Of a stretch of 64,000 nt of DNA, positions 9,780 to 20,657 are shown piece by piece. The stretch covers positions 1,364,001 to 1,428,000 of the forward strand of contig CM056880.1 in assembly GCA_029876055.1 (NCBI GenBank), in the 5' to 3' direction. The notes beneath the pieces are model-generated. The model was given only the letters and a program-made list of their open reading frames with translations, had not been told where the DNA came from and searched no databases. The first letter of the stretch is position 1. The number at the start of each line of letters is the position of its first letter. Both the position numbers and the translations under genes were made by a program. Source of the stretch: Madurella fahalii. Taxonomy: Eukaryota; Ascomycota; Sordariomycetes; Sordariales.

Positions 9780-11880
9780 TCACTCCCTCTCCGTCAATCC
9801 CCCACCAAAACTAAACCCCCCATTCCCCTTCCCAATCGTCACCTCCCCCTCCGTCCGTCCACTCTCAAACGCACACCTCCCCATATCCCGCTTCTCTACC
9901 CCCTTGCTTGGTGTACTAGTAACCCCACTACCGATAATCCCCGAAGGCGAGATGTCAAAGTCAAAGATGTCCATCGGCAGGCCGAGCGTGGTGCACGCGT
10001 TGGGTATGTCGACGATGCCCGCGACGTGGCCCTGGATGGGCGCGCACGACAGCAGCAGGTAGACCTGGTAGTCGCTGTAGCCGAAGCGGCGGAGGTACTC
10101 GATGCAGCGGAGGGTGGTCTGGCGGTAGGCGGTTGTCACGTCCATGTAGTCTGTGTAGTATAAAACGGAGTGGGTCGGTGGGTTAGTACGAGATGGGGTT
10201 GGTGCGTAAGATAGAGGGAGGTACAGGGGTGAAAAGTGGAGCAGGGGATATGAAAGGGATTGGGGAGAATGGGAAGGAAGGAATGAAGAAAGAGGGCTGG
10301 GGTTTTTTTTAAGGACAAGGTAAAGAGGCGAGGGGAAGAGATAAGTGGAATTACAACGACACCGACGAAAGGTCAGGGTTACGGGGAAAGCGGTAAGGGG
10401 TAAGGGGCAAGGGAAAGATAAAAGGCTGCGTACGCTGCTTGCCGTGTTCGTCGACAGAGAATCCCTCAAAGTAAATATACCGTCCCGGACCAAATTGCGG
10501 CTCGACCGGCCCCGGAATGTAGATGGGGCTCTTAAGACCCAGATCGGCCATACCATTCTTGATGACCTTGAAGTTGATGGTGATGATGCCGGCCATCTCG
10601 ATGGCGCCGCAGAACGAGATCTCGCCGTCCCCCTGAGAGAAGTGCAGGTCGCCGACCGAGAACTTAGCGCCGGGGACGTGAACCGGAAGATACACTTTGG
10701 AACCCTGGAGAGTCAAGTAAGTTGTGGGTATCTCTGGTCGGAGCTGCTGTTGCTATCCTACCCGAGACAAGTTCTTAATGTCACAATTTCCTGCGGTAGA
10801 CGATGATCAGGAATGGACTTGATTGGCGGCCATGAATTGTACTTACCCCCATGTTCTGGACGCCCGGGAATTGTCCTTGCCCCCTCGCGGCCAACTTTCT
10901 CCCTCAGCTCCTTGCCAGCGCTCCCGGCATGGGCATTGAGAGGCTGAGGCCTAATGCCATCAGTGTCAGCCAAATCCGTAGTAATGCTTGAGCCGTAAAC
11001 GTAAGGGTAACCCACGGAAGAGCCACGTCACGGTCAAGCTTATTCGCGGCAATCAGCTCCGCCTCGCGTTTATTCCACGTCTCGAGGACATCGGCAGACG
11101 GCGCACATCCGAGGATGCCAGGGTGGATGAGGCCAGCAAACTTGACGTGGGGGATATGCCGGCTCGTGCAGTATATGCCCTCAAAGTCCCAGATCGCCTT
11201 GGCACTGGGAGTGGTCAACACATGTTGCTCAGGATGATGAGCCTGGTTATGGAAGGAGACTTACGCAGACGGATAAATCTCGTCCAAGAAGCCGCCCTAT
11301 CCGTCCAGTGAGTATAATGAGCACCAAAGGGCAACAGCACTCCTCTAGCTAAGGTAAGACAAACCCCATTGCGCCGATCAAAGACACCTGTGAACCCCCA
11401 AGGCTGGTCCTGGAACGGCTGAACATCCATGATCTCGACGAGAAGCAGATCTCCCGGCGCCGCACCCTCCACCCCGAACGGGCCGGAGAGGTAGTGGACC
11501 TTTGTGAGGTCAATGTTCTTGACATCATCAGCCGAATCATTGTTCTTGATCTGGCCACCGGTCCTAGTTTCTGTTAGTCTGGCCTCGTGGTCATGCTTGA
11601 AGACGACGACATACCAGTCAAGACACTCAATTTTCACAGTCTCGCCATCCTTGATAGTTCCCGCAAAGGGAACTGCCGCGCCGTTAGCACACTTAAACCC
11701 CCACGAAAGATAGACAAGATACCCACTGTCAGGATGCCATCTGTTCTACACTCTGTGTTAGCGACAATCGCATCGAGCTTGACAAGACCAAGAGGACCCA
11801 CGTACATGTAGATAAGGCTGCTCAGAAGCCGGCTTGTCAAAGTCGACTTTGCAAATGGTTCGGATTGCAGATTTGCCCAT
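9780..11880 (-). CDS. fmdS: Formamidase (FmdA/AmdA acetamidase-formamidase family)
   Basis: Ten exons in descending order: 11880-11806, 11745-11727, 11672-11615, 11563-11365, 11296-11265, 11204-11016, 10950-10847, 10790-10762, 10704-10434 and 10150-9780. They total 1347 nt and 448 aa, with every phase consistent. The protein starts MGKSAIRTICKVDFDKPA and carries family landmarks: NNDSADDVKNIDLTKVHYLSG, QPWGFTGVFD, FAGLIHPGILGCAPS, GARTIPGRPEHGGNCDIKNL, HFSQGDGEISFCGAIEMAG and SCAPIQGHVAGIVDIPNACTT. It hydrolyses formamide to formate and ammonia for nitrogen supply, probably in the cytosol. The C-terminal tail is extended and Gly-rich (FSFGGGLTERE). In Aspergillus the orthologue answers to GATA-factor nitrogen control, and GATA-type sites lie upstream here. 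The split into nine introns, with exons of 19, 29 and 32 nt, is notable. The last intron (10433-10151) is 283 nt. Confidence 0.93.
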
Positions 11881-12013
11881 CTTGCTTGGGGTGTGTCCTT
11901 GGGATTTCCCGGTGACAACAGCGTCCAGTCTCGCTCTACTTACCTTAGCTTAACTGGTAGCAGTATGCTCAGACAAGCTGTATCTCCCATCAACGCAGGC
12001 GGGGTATCACCCC

Positions 12014-12020
12014 TTATATA
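12014..12020 (-). promoter_or_regulatory. TATA-like box of the formamidase promoter
   Basis: Read on the minus strand, CCTATATAAGGGG lies about 135 nt upstream of the ATG at 11880. Sequence and spacing fit a core promoter element. Confidence 0.5.
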
Positions 12021-12028
12021 GGTAAGCG

Positions 12029-12374
12029 CTATCAAGCACCATTGAGCTACCGTTCGAACGATCCCATCCTCCAAGCTACCCCGCATCTCCGCGATCTGCA
12101 CATCGATGTTTGTGCATGCGTACATACGATAGCCCGAGTCACCGAGGCAAACACGTAATGGCCATGCCAAAAAGCTCGGCATTATTAACCGGTATCCCTT
12201 TCCGTTGTTGGTGGCCGGATCTTACATGGAACCCATAATTCTTCTCGAGACACTTCAAGAGAGCCGCTCTGGCCGATATCCTTAGACAGGACATCCACAC
12301 TTGTCGCTCACCCTAATTCGTGAGCTTTCCCTGCATGCAAGGTGCTCTCCCTCCTATTAGAGGAAGCTTTATCT
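12029..12374. promoter_or_regulatory. Cluster of HGATAR (AreA/NIT2-type) sites upstream of formamidase
   Basis: Three matches to HGATAR are seen: TGATAG as its complement at 12029-12034, CGATAG at 12127-12132, and AGATAA as its complement at 12369-12374. Fungal GATA factors of the AreA/NIT2 type bind such motifs, often in clusters, at nitrogen-catabolic genes. The motif is short and common, so the match is suggestive only. Confidence 0.35.
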
Positions 12375-12780
12375 ACATATATTGCTTTCATCTTGTCTTG
12401 GCTGTAGAAACTTACTGTGGTTAGGTACCTAATTATGTCTTTCTATTTGTTTGTTGTCTTTGCCCTTCCAGTACTCTCATCCCATGTTCTGATGACTATT
12501 TGTGTAAAGATGTGGGTGTAGATGTATATGCCTCTACGATTCAGTAGCACGCACACATGCGAGGACCATTCACGACAGGCTGCATCATCGAGGTCACTCG
12601 TCCGTCGCTCATCATTGCGTATGAGTAGTCGTCTAGAGCTGCCATAGCATTTACTACATCATCATTATAAATCCCAACATTGGACGCCTATCGATATCCT
12701 CAACCGACAACTATGTAGTATATCCGCTCCCTCCCGCGTTTCCCATTCTACGAGCGTTCTGCTAGCGAGTGATACAAGCT

Positions 12781-13376
12781 ACCGGCCGCATTACCGGGCA
12801 ACTCCCAAGCATCACACCCGCCAGAGCAATCCGTCCCTGGCTCCCTACACCGGCGCCGTAGATCTTCTATGTAGCGCGTGTCGCGGCCATCCTCGGCCTC
12901 GATCATGAGCTCAGGCGACGACTCGAGATCTCCCAGGCTGTCAAGGCCTGTTCATAGTCCCACAAAATCAGCGCCCGCGCGCCGATATAGAGCACTTGTT
13001 GGTTCCGACGTGTGAGGTCCAGGTACGTTTCCGTGCTGGCTTGTATATGTTGCCAAATTGGTAGGAGAACATCTGTGTCAGAAGTAATGCGTTACAAGTC
13101 GTTGATCATGATGACCTAGAGGTGATCCACAATGCTGGGTGGGACCCGTTCACCTCACACTGCCAGGAGGCACTCCTCATCAGTATACTTGGGATTAGTG
13201 CCCAATCTAGGCTTGTATACCGGTTCCTCGGAAAAGCGAATCCGCAGGACTGGCGACCTCGTCGTCCATTGTTACGACTAGTTGAATTTGCTGCGCAACT
13301 GGCAAACGACGAGGGAGGGGTGGTTGGCAGTTGGTTCAAGGCAGAGCTAGTGACACAAGTGTTATTGGCAGCCTAG
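12781..13376 (-). pseudogene. Possible broken or unrecognised gene fragment
   Basis: On the minus strand several protein-like blocks occur in different frames. MDDEVASPADSLFRGTGIQ ends at a stop near 13215. TNPKYTDEECLLAV is followed by a GTGAGG donor-like site. After a CAG acceptor near 13078 comes VLLPIWQHIQASTETYLD and then LYIGARALILWDYEQAL. In a third frame LGDLESSPELMIEAEDGRD and YIEDLRRRCREPG follow. Some frame changes could be introns, but the stop codons between the blocks cannot all be removed by plausible splicing. I recognise no family. It may be a decayed gene or simply GC-rich non-coding DNA. Confidence 0.25.
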
Positions 13377-13565
13377 GAAAGCCGATAACCGCAATTGCAT
13401 GGCTCGTCCAGGCACCGGGCCTAATTCGTGGGAGCGGTTATGCTAAAATGGATAAGAACAATACAAAATCCAGAACGCCATTTACCGGCTCTACTCCAGT
13501 GTAAGTCAGTATCCCTGCCTGCTGCCACAACAAACCGGAATGTGTACCTTCCTCCCTATCACTGC

Positions 13566-14970
13566 TCACTGCGGCCGCGTAGTGGGGTGTGGGTCGACCT
13601 CTGAATACGGCGGCGGCTTATCGTGAATAGCGTCCAAGTTCCCCAGCGACAGACTCAGAAACTTCTGCTTGTTCCTCCACTCGGTCTGACTCGCCGCAAA
13701 CCCCTGGCTCTCGGCTGGCGGCGGGGGAGGATCCGACACCTTCGTAATAAGATACGCGGTACTCTGCAAGCAAGTCAGTCATGCACAACACTCCAGCAAG
13801 ACCTCAGCGGAACGGAAAGGCCACCCACCGCCTCCGCAATCCCGTAAATCAACACCCCTAACAGCGGGACCCTCAACAACACATAGAATCCAATCCCAAA
13901 CCCAAACAACAACCCTTCCCTGCTCCGGAACCACTTCCTCTTCTCCTCCTTCGTAAACCTCACCCGCGCAAAATACGGCTCTAGCAGCTCCCGCACCAGG
14001 CTCCTGCTCGCAAAATAACTCTGCAAGAAAATCACCAGATATCTCCGAGGGAGGAGCACCCCGGTGCCGAAGATGAGCGACGCGGGGCCCAGCCCGACGG
14101 CGCTCTTAAACGTCCAGAAACTCGCGGCGGGCAGCACGAGGCGGCCGACGTACGGCAGGTACGACGCCGCAAAGACGGCGAGCGAGATCAGCCCCTTGCG
14201 CGCGAAGCGGTACAGGAACTTGGTGATCGACTCGGCGGTGCTGGAGGTGTGCGTGGAGCCGTCGGCGGTGCGCGTGTACATCCGCAGCTGCGGGTAGTAC
14301 ATGGCGCGCAGCTGGGAGGGGTCCGGGTCGTGCTTGTGTTTCTGGACGTAGGTCTGGTCGACCCAGCGGAGGGAGTCCATGAAGCTTGGTTGAGGTCAGT
14401 AAGCAGGGGTGATTGGGCCGGAGCGGGTGGTTGCAAAATAACGTACAGATCATCGAGCGTCGGTGTGATGTAGCGCATGAGTGTCATGAGGAAGAGCGGT
14501 ACCTGCAGGACGTGCTCTTCAACGAAGCCAAGGCCGTTAACCAGCGTGTCATCCCACGAGACGCGGTCGAGCGGGAAGACGAGCGAAGCGGTCCATAGGA
14601 GGACTTTGATGCCGAAGATCTGGACATGGCAGTGAGACGTGTGAGTGTGAGACGGGCCCGAAGAACTGTCATAATGTCATTCAAGGACGAACCGGAATGG
14701 CTATCAGCAGACGGATAACGATGCCCGCGGCGACGGCAATGGCGGCCTGCTTGTAGTGCTGCGAAGTGAAGATGCCTGGGTTCTGTAGGGCTCGATGGGC
14801 TGAGATGGAATGTTAGTGCCGGGTATCTGGAACTGCTGAGGTGGTGTTATCGCACCGCCGACGAGGGTCAATTGGATGCCTCGAATGACTGCATTGAGGT
14901 CAAAGTGCGAGATATCGAAGCGCTGTTTTAGCAGCGTCTTATTGAAGACGGGTCTCTGGTCGGTCGACAT
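13566..14970 (-). CDS. UsgS-like multi-pass transmembrane protein
   Basis: Five exons in descending order (14970-14856, 14799-14693, 14619-14447, 14384-13829, 13763-13566) encode 382 aa with consistent phases. The N-terminus has FDISHFDLNAVIRGIQLTL and, across intron 1, LVGAHRALQNPGIFTSQHYK. Hydrophobic segments suggest membrane helices: AAIAVAAGIVIRLLIAIP, GIKVLLWTASLVFPL, VLQVPLFLMTLMRYI, ISLAVFAASYLPYVG, a long one around FGTGVLL, and LLFGFGIGFYVLLRVPLL. MDSLRWVDQTYVQKHK is a strongly patterned central motif, and the C-terminus is Pro-rich and cytosolic-looking. I recall similar fungal proteins annotated as transmembrane protein UsgS, whose biochemical role I do not know. The gene is divergent from INP1 across about 860 nt. 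Confidence 0.8.
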
Positions 14971-15827
14971 GTTTGCTGCCGTTGTGTGTAAATTGGAAGC
15001 AAATACTGCTCTCGACGCTCTTGAGAGCTTCAGGCATGTGTTGGACCTTTGTTCTGGGCCGATGATGTCAACAGCATGCCGCTGCAAGCCCGACAGTTGC
15101 ATTAAGCCGAAAAACGTTAACAGGTCTTGGCAAAAGCCAGGCGGCTAGCGGGGTGGATACGCTGTTGAGATACTTGGTCATCACACACAACTCGGTAGAC
15201 AGCTTAGGTACCATACTATCAGTTCACCTCAAAACTCCGCCATTCACATCGCAAGATGGGATGTGGCCAAGGCTCAAGATGACCCCGGGAACCCATGCGG
15301 GTCCTAGAAAGCCTTGGATGGGAACAGCGGGAGTAGTCAAGGATCGTTTGCACTCTGCACCGAGGAAATGCGCGCCAATTGAATGTTTGCCCTGGAAGTC
15401 TGTCCGAGGTGAGCAGATCGGCGCCTGTGGGGCCTTTAGACCACCTTGCTGAGAGTGGCATTCGAGTCCTGGACCAGGACAAGGATTTCGACACGGGCCA
15501 TTGAGCGTGCAAACCTTCCCACGTCCGTTTGTCGATTGAACTCGTCTATTGCTGCAACTATCGGTATTGCCGCCTACAGGCCTCTAGGGTCGGATACTTG
15601 CAGCGTTTTGTTACGGCTGCAACGCGTCTGCAAACCGACCGATCGACTCGAGTTATCATTCCACCCTGAGACGGACGGACATCCCGGGCTGGCCCAACGA
15701 CGGAACCCATTGTATTTCAGACGCCTTTGTCCATCGAGTCAGCACTTCCGCAAACCGCACCACGATCCTTTGCGACTGCCGCCTTTTCTAGATTCGCGCA
15801 ATGCTTGACGAACGGTACTGAACAACC
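14971..15827. promoter_or_regulatory. Shared upstream region of the UsgS-like and INP1-like genes
   Basis: Divergent intergenic region with no supported gene; both promoters should lie here. I see no distinctive motif. Confidence 0.45.
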
Positions 15828-18011
15828 ATGGAGTTCTCCAAACCACCAGGATCCCCCCTTTCTGCGCCGCGCCGCGTTTTCACGGCGCCAGTTCGGCCAG
15901 CTTCCCCGCAGCCGGCCCCGTCGCCGCAAACCGCCGGCGGCTTGGTCGACACGCTCTACGACCACCCCAGTGTGAAGATTGTCTCTTTCACCGCGGGACC
16001 TCGCTCTCTCTCCATCGGCCCGCGGACGGCGGCGGCACCAGACATCGAGCCGGGATCGCTCTCGTGGTCTTCTCAATTTGAGCGGACCATTGCAGTGGGT
16101 GCGTAATCCAGGGATGCCTGCGCAGGTTGGCTTGCCTATCTAACTAACCATGGGGCAGGCCCCTTTAGAATCTACCGAGCGCCAGGGTCGGTCGCCTTCC
16201 TCAGCTGCGGCTCGGCACTTCAACCGATTCTGCCCAAGAGCCAGGTGTGGTGCGTCGACGAAGAATCGAGCAAGTTTGTTTTGCAAATACGACGGCCACA
16301 GTACTGGCGGATCGAGGTCCCTGTGGCCGAGCAGGAAGACGTCTACCGGGCACAACTGCTGCGGGAGGTCTTTGACAAAATTCTGCAGTTTGAGAAAACC
16401 GAGTGTCCTTTCCACAGGTCGTTCACCGTCGAACTGCCAGAGCAACCGCAAACACCTGTTAAGAAGCGGCCGTGGACTCCTGTGCGCCGGTCCAGCGCCT
16501 CTCTCCCTCTGACCCCGGTCACACCTGTCGACATCGCGCCCGTGTACAAGGGGACGCCGAGGGGTTCGATATGCCTGGGGGACCTGAGGAGCGTGGCAGA
16601 CGCTAGGAGGACATTGACCGAGCATGCCAGAGGTCTCGAGCCGCCCGCAGAGGAACCATCAGAGCCACAAGATGACGTTTCCCATGATCGCGACTCAGTC
16701 GGTGTCCCTTCGCGCCCGACACCGTTACAGGTTGAGAGTCACCAGGGCAGCAACTCTGGCCCTTCGGAACAGGCTATGCCCGAGATGCCCAGGCTCAAAT
16801 CGCCTGCCGATTCCCGTGATTCCTTGCACAGTCCAGAGTCGTGGCGGTCGACCCCTCTCCCTCCGTCGCCGCCCCTGTCCGATCCGGGGTCGCCCCGGAG
16901 CCAATCTCCGCCAAGCGAGAGCAACGCACTGCCAGAAATACCCGCAACGCATCAAGACAGGTCCGATAATCTTGCCAAATCCCCCGAAGCGGGAGCCAAG
17001 GGCAGTTCTGGCCCTGTCCCGGAGCCAGCACCAGAGCAGAAACCGACCACTCCCAGCGTGACCGCGAATTCCTCCGACAACGACAACGACAACGACAACG
17101 ATAACGAAACCTTCACAACGCCCTCCACCAGTCCAATCAACAAATCCCCGGCACCATCAATCTCTTCCTCCCCCTGCCCCTCGCCATCTCCCGCCCAACG
17201 CCCCGCAGCCCTCCGCCGCGCCACCACGTCCAGCTCTCTCTCCCCAAGTCGACGAGGCCTCTTATCCCCTCTCCCACCAGCAGCCAACCTCTTTGCTCCA
17301 CGCCAACCCACCACCACCACCGCCGCCGCCGCCGCCGCCGCTAACCATTCCCGGCCCAATAGCAGCAGCAGCAGCAGCAGCGCCCTAGCAGTCGTCCGCC
17401 GCCTGCCCATCACCGTCCTCCACAAGACGTGCGAGATCCTCCTGTCGCCGCCGTCGCACCTCATGAACCTGATGCTCAAGGTCGCGGCGCGGATCGCGGC
17501 GGGTGAGTGGAGGGGGTTCGTCTTCGGCATGGGCGAGGGCGGGGTGGGCCGCGTGGAGGTGTGTTGGGACTGGAGCGAGGAGGACGAGTATGACGATGGC
17601 GATGATTTTGGGCAACACCACGTCGGCGTCATGGGGCGGAGGTGGGGGGCTATGGGGGGGCGAGGTCTCAGGGGGAGGGCGAGCGCGGTGGATTTGAGGG
17701 CGGCTGGGGGCGGTGGTTGGGGTAGTAAGGGCTGGGCGGGTGAGAAGGAAGGGGAGGACGGGTTGCCCGGGTGGAGAGGGAGGGGGAAAGGGGAGAGGAT
17801 GGCGGGGAGTTTTCCCGAGAGCGATGAGGATGATAGCGAGGAGAGTGATGAGGAGGAGGAGGAGAGGAGGGGTAAGCCGTTCGGCAAAGGACGGGAGGGT
17901 GGTGCCAGCAGTAGTGTTAAAGGCGAGGGGGGTGCGGTAGGAACGAGGAAAGATGCTGACAAGAGTACAGAGCAAGTTGCGGATGTGGATGCTGAGTGGG
18001 GCGTTGATTGA
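15828..18011 (+). CDS. INP1: INP1-like peroxisome inheritance protein
   Basis: Two exons (15828-16098, 16159-18011) encode 707 aa. After a Pro-rich N-terminus, residues about 40-190 form a PH-like fold typical of fungal Inp1: LYDHPSVKIVSFTAG, then across the intron GPFRIYRAPGSVAFLSCGS, LQPILPKSQVWCVDEESS and RRPQYWRIEVPVAEQEDVYR. A long low-complexity middle rich in Ser, Pro and Glu includes an Asn-Asp repeat and Thr/Ala and Ser homopolymers. A conserved block VVRRLPITVLHKTCEILLSPP and HLMNLMLKVAARIAAGEWRG follows, then a Gly/Glu-rich tail. Yeast Inp1 tethers peroxisomes to the cell cortex through Pex3, and retention of peroxisomes is the expected role. The family call rests on the PH-like block and overall layout; the low-complexity parts align with nothing specific. 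Confidence 0.75.
17300..17390 (+). repeat. Trinucleotide repeats (ACC, GCC, AGC) in the INP1-like gene
   Basis: Consecutive ACC, GCC and AGC codon runs encode short Thr, Ala and Ser homopolymers. These are typical slippage-prone coding microsatellites. Confidence 0.8.
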
Positions 18012-18978
18012 GGAGCGCGGGGTTTAGCAGGGACTTTGGCTGTGACCGTGATGAAAGGGCTTCTGGGTTGCTATGTACTTGGCTGTGCATTTCCCTTTTG
18101 GGCGGCGTTGGGACGACGCCAGGCAATGATGTTTTGGATGATCACAGTCATATCGTCCATCTCCACGTTGCGAAGGAAAGGGAAGCAACTATTGTTTCAT
18201 GGGGGAACCCGTATCATTTCTACTGGGATGTATTACTTCACCTTACTTGTTGTACCTCTATCTGTACTGGAAGGGAAGGGAGTCATGGGGGTTTTCAACG
18301 TTCCACGCGTGACCAGTTGGGGGCCATGGTCAGGTGTATCTTGTAACAGCAATGTATGTATTGTGTGGGCGGAACGGTATATGAAGCAGGATGGACAGGA
18401 CGTGGCCATGAAGGGGAACCTGGAGGGCGTTGGAAAAGTCAGGGATATCTGTCCAGGTTTTGGGTGGGGCAAGGATGGACTGTGTCATCGTCGTGTAATG
18501 ATAGAATGAAAGAATAATACCCCCTGCGATGGAGGGTTACAAGAGACCTCTCGTATATGCATATGCTTGCTTAGACCTGACTGATTGTAAAAGCTCTCCT
18601 TGGGCTACTAAGAACCGTGCCCGGTGACATTGGCCATTATGGGCATGAGGACTTATTTTGGTTCCGAATAGATGTCATTCTTAGGAGACGCCTGCCTATG
18701 CACAAACCTGGCCTACGTTCCTCGATTAACTGCAATCCACCCCAATGAATAAATAGGAAGCGTTGTCAGTTAGAAAGCATCGTATAAACAAGAGAACCCT
18801 TAAATGACACTCATGTAACTATGTGATAGGCCGCGCCCGAAAAGCGACGCCCCAACGGAGTGGAATTAATCCTTGAGCAGATATAAATGACTTTACAAAG
18901 CTTCAGACAACCGAATGAGGTTGGAACTGGAAAATATTGACTCTTGTTGGTCGGCTCCAGATCGCTCGTACCCAAGCT
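18012..18978. other. Convergent 3' region between INP1 and SDS23
   Basis: Holds the two 3' UTRs. An open frame of 157 codons at 18036-18509 on the plus strand has no recognisable domain and codon use unlike its neighbours, so I do not call it a gene. Confidence 0.45.
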
Positions 18979-20657
18979 TCACCTCCTGAAATCCACACTG
19001 GCTCGGGCACTATCGAGACTAGGCCGCACCGAGGAGCTCGAGCTCCGTCTTCTCCGGGCCCGCTGTTCGGATGGGTCTGAAGGGCGAAGGCCACTTGACT
19101 TGGCAAACAGATTGAGCACGTCCGTCATGGAGACCACACCCGTCAGGCGGCCCGACAGACGCGCGCCCGGCATGCCGCCTGGCACCACGGTGGTGAAGTT
19201 TTGACCGGGAAGCGGAGACTGCGGTGTTGATGAGTTTCCCGGCGCTGGGAGGATGACTGTCGGCGGAGGCGGCGTCCCGCCAGTTCCTGATGCGGGCGGA
19301 GGCGCGGTCGCGGGGTGGCTCGGCTGGAGTAGGGGCGTCGCCGGCGCACTGGGTGATGGGGAGGCGGACTCAACAACCCACATGCGGTGGGATCTGGTAG
19401 CGACAAGTTTGGCAACAGTGTGGCCGAGAGTCGAATAGGGGTTGACGTGGAAGACGGGGAATGAGTCACGGCCGTGCTCAACGCCGCGTTCAGAGAGGAT
19501 CACACTAATGAAATGCATGCACGTGCTCTTGAGAAGCGGTAAGCTAGAAGCGCTCGTCAAGTGCCTAACATCGGCGGTTGAGATGTTGCCCACAACATTC
19601 AGCCCATGGTCGACGACGGCAACAGATGTCAGGCCCTCGTTGTGCATCAACAGGAGGGCATCGGCGAGAGGCGCATCAATGCTAGGGCACGGTTAGCATA
19701 CTACACATCTCACCCCATCACTACTCAGGGCCGCTTACTTGATTGCGATGATCTGGTGGGTGCCGATTCCGAGATCCCGGAGAAGGCTCCCGTACAGCCG
19801 CTCAATTACCGGGAAGTTGACTGCTTCGTTCCAGAAGAACTCGACGAGGCGCAGCTGGCTGAGGACACCGATTATTTCTCCGGCCTGGTTGGCAACCAAG
19901 ACTCTATGGATCCCACTCCCAAACGCCTCTACGGCCCTGTCTAGAGTCGCATCGGCTGGCAATGCCACTAATTCCTCCTTTCGAGAGAGCGATTGGATCT
20001 GGCGCAGCGAGATGTGCTCTTGGGACTGGGCCTTTGTCGAGATCTCGGCATACAGACCAACATGTTCCTCGTCGGGCTTTGCAAGACCAACAACCACCAG
20101 TAGATAGGTATTCAGGTCGGTGTAGTCGAAAGTGGAAACGGCCGCCTTGGACTCGGGTGTCTCGCGCACGAGGACAACATTGCTTGGATTATTCTTCAAG
20201 AGCGTCTAGATGCATGATTCTGTCAATACGGTAGGATCGGAATAGGGGTTATCTAGATGAGGCGCACCATTGTAGCATCCTGGACACTGTCGTCCATGCT
20301 AGCCCACCTGACGTCTTCTGGTCCTGCCAGCTCTCCCACGGCGATGTCTCGCCAGTCTCTCCCTGCATAGCGGGGATTAGGGTGCCGGTTCGACGGCGGG
20401 TGGTTCATCAAGTCCTGGATAGCCTGTTGTGTGAAGGATGGATGCCGCTGAGCGCGGGGTGACGGAGGAGGGTGTCGCTGGTTCTCTGCGAAGCTTTGCC
20501 GATGAGCGTGGATATGGGTTCCCTTGGGCACGCCAGGTTGGGAATTATTTCTTTCTAATGGCGACGAAAGGGTCCCGCTCAGCGGCGTTTGGGAGCTGCT
20601 CGCCATGTTCCCCGACGCGCTTTTAGCTGTCGAATCTGGCGCGTCCGTTGCCGACAT
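18979..20657 (-). CDS. SDS23: SDS23-type CBS-domain protein
   Basis: Three exons in descending order (20657-20268, 20205-19739, 19681-18979) encode 519 aa. The disordered N-terminus (Ser/Pro/His-rich) leads to the conserved [14 protein letters not shown]. Tandem CBS motifs follow: [36 protein letters not shown] with [36 protein letters not shown] with STADVRHL, and [18 protein letters not shown] with [16 protein letters not shown]. The order matches Sds23/Sds24 of yeast and Sds23/Moc1 of fission yeast, AMPK-gamma-like proteins that restrain PP2A-type phosphatases and act in mitotic progression and nutrient stress. The fourth CBS unit is split by an insertion of about 65 residues rich in Pro, Ser and Thr, probably a loop. 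The C-terminus has a basic [14 protein letters not shown] segment. Confidence 0.92.

Larger units (their letters stand above)
11881..12780. other. Upstream region of the formamidase gene
   Basis: Relatively AT-rich and without a recognisable gene. It holds a TATA-like box and GATA-type motifs, listed separately, that fit a nitrogen-regulated promoter for the minus-strand formamidase. Confidence 0.5.

Noticed and set aside
17045..17110. Asn-Asp repeat in the INP1-like gene as a sign of foreign DNA
   Set aside because: It is an ordinary coding microsatellite within a gene whose other codon use matches its neighbours.
16952..17962. 336-codon minus-strand open frame opposite the INP1-like gene
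   Set aside because: Low-complexity Pro/Ser/Leu sequence, the antisense image of the repeats in the real gene.
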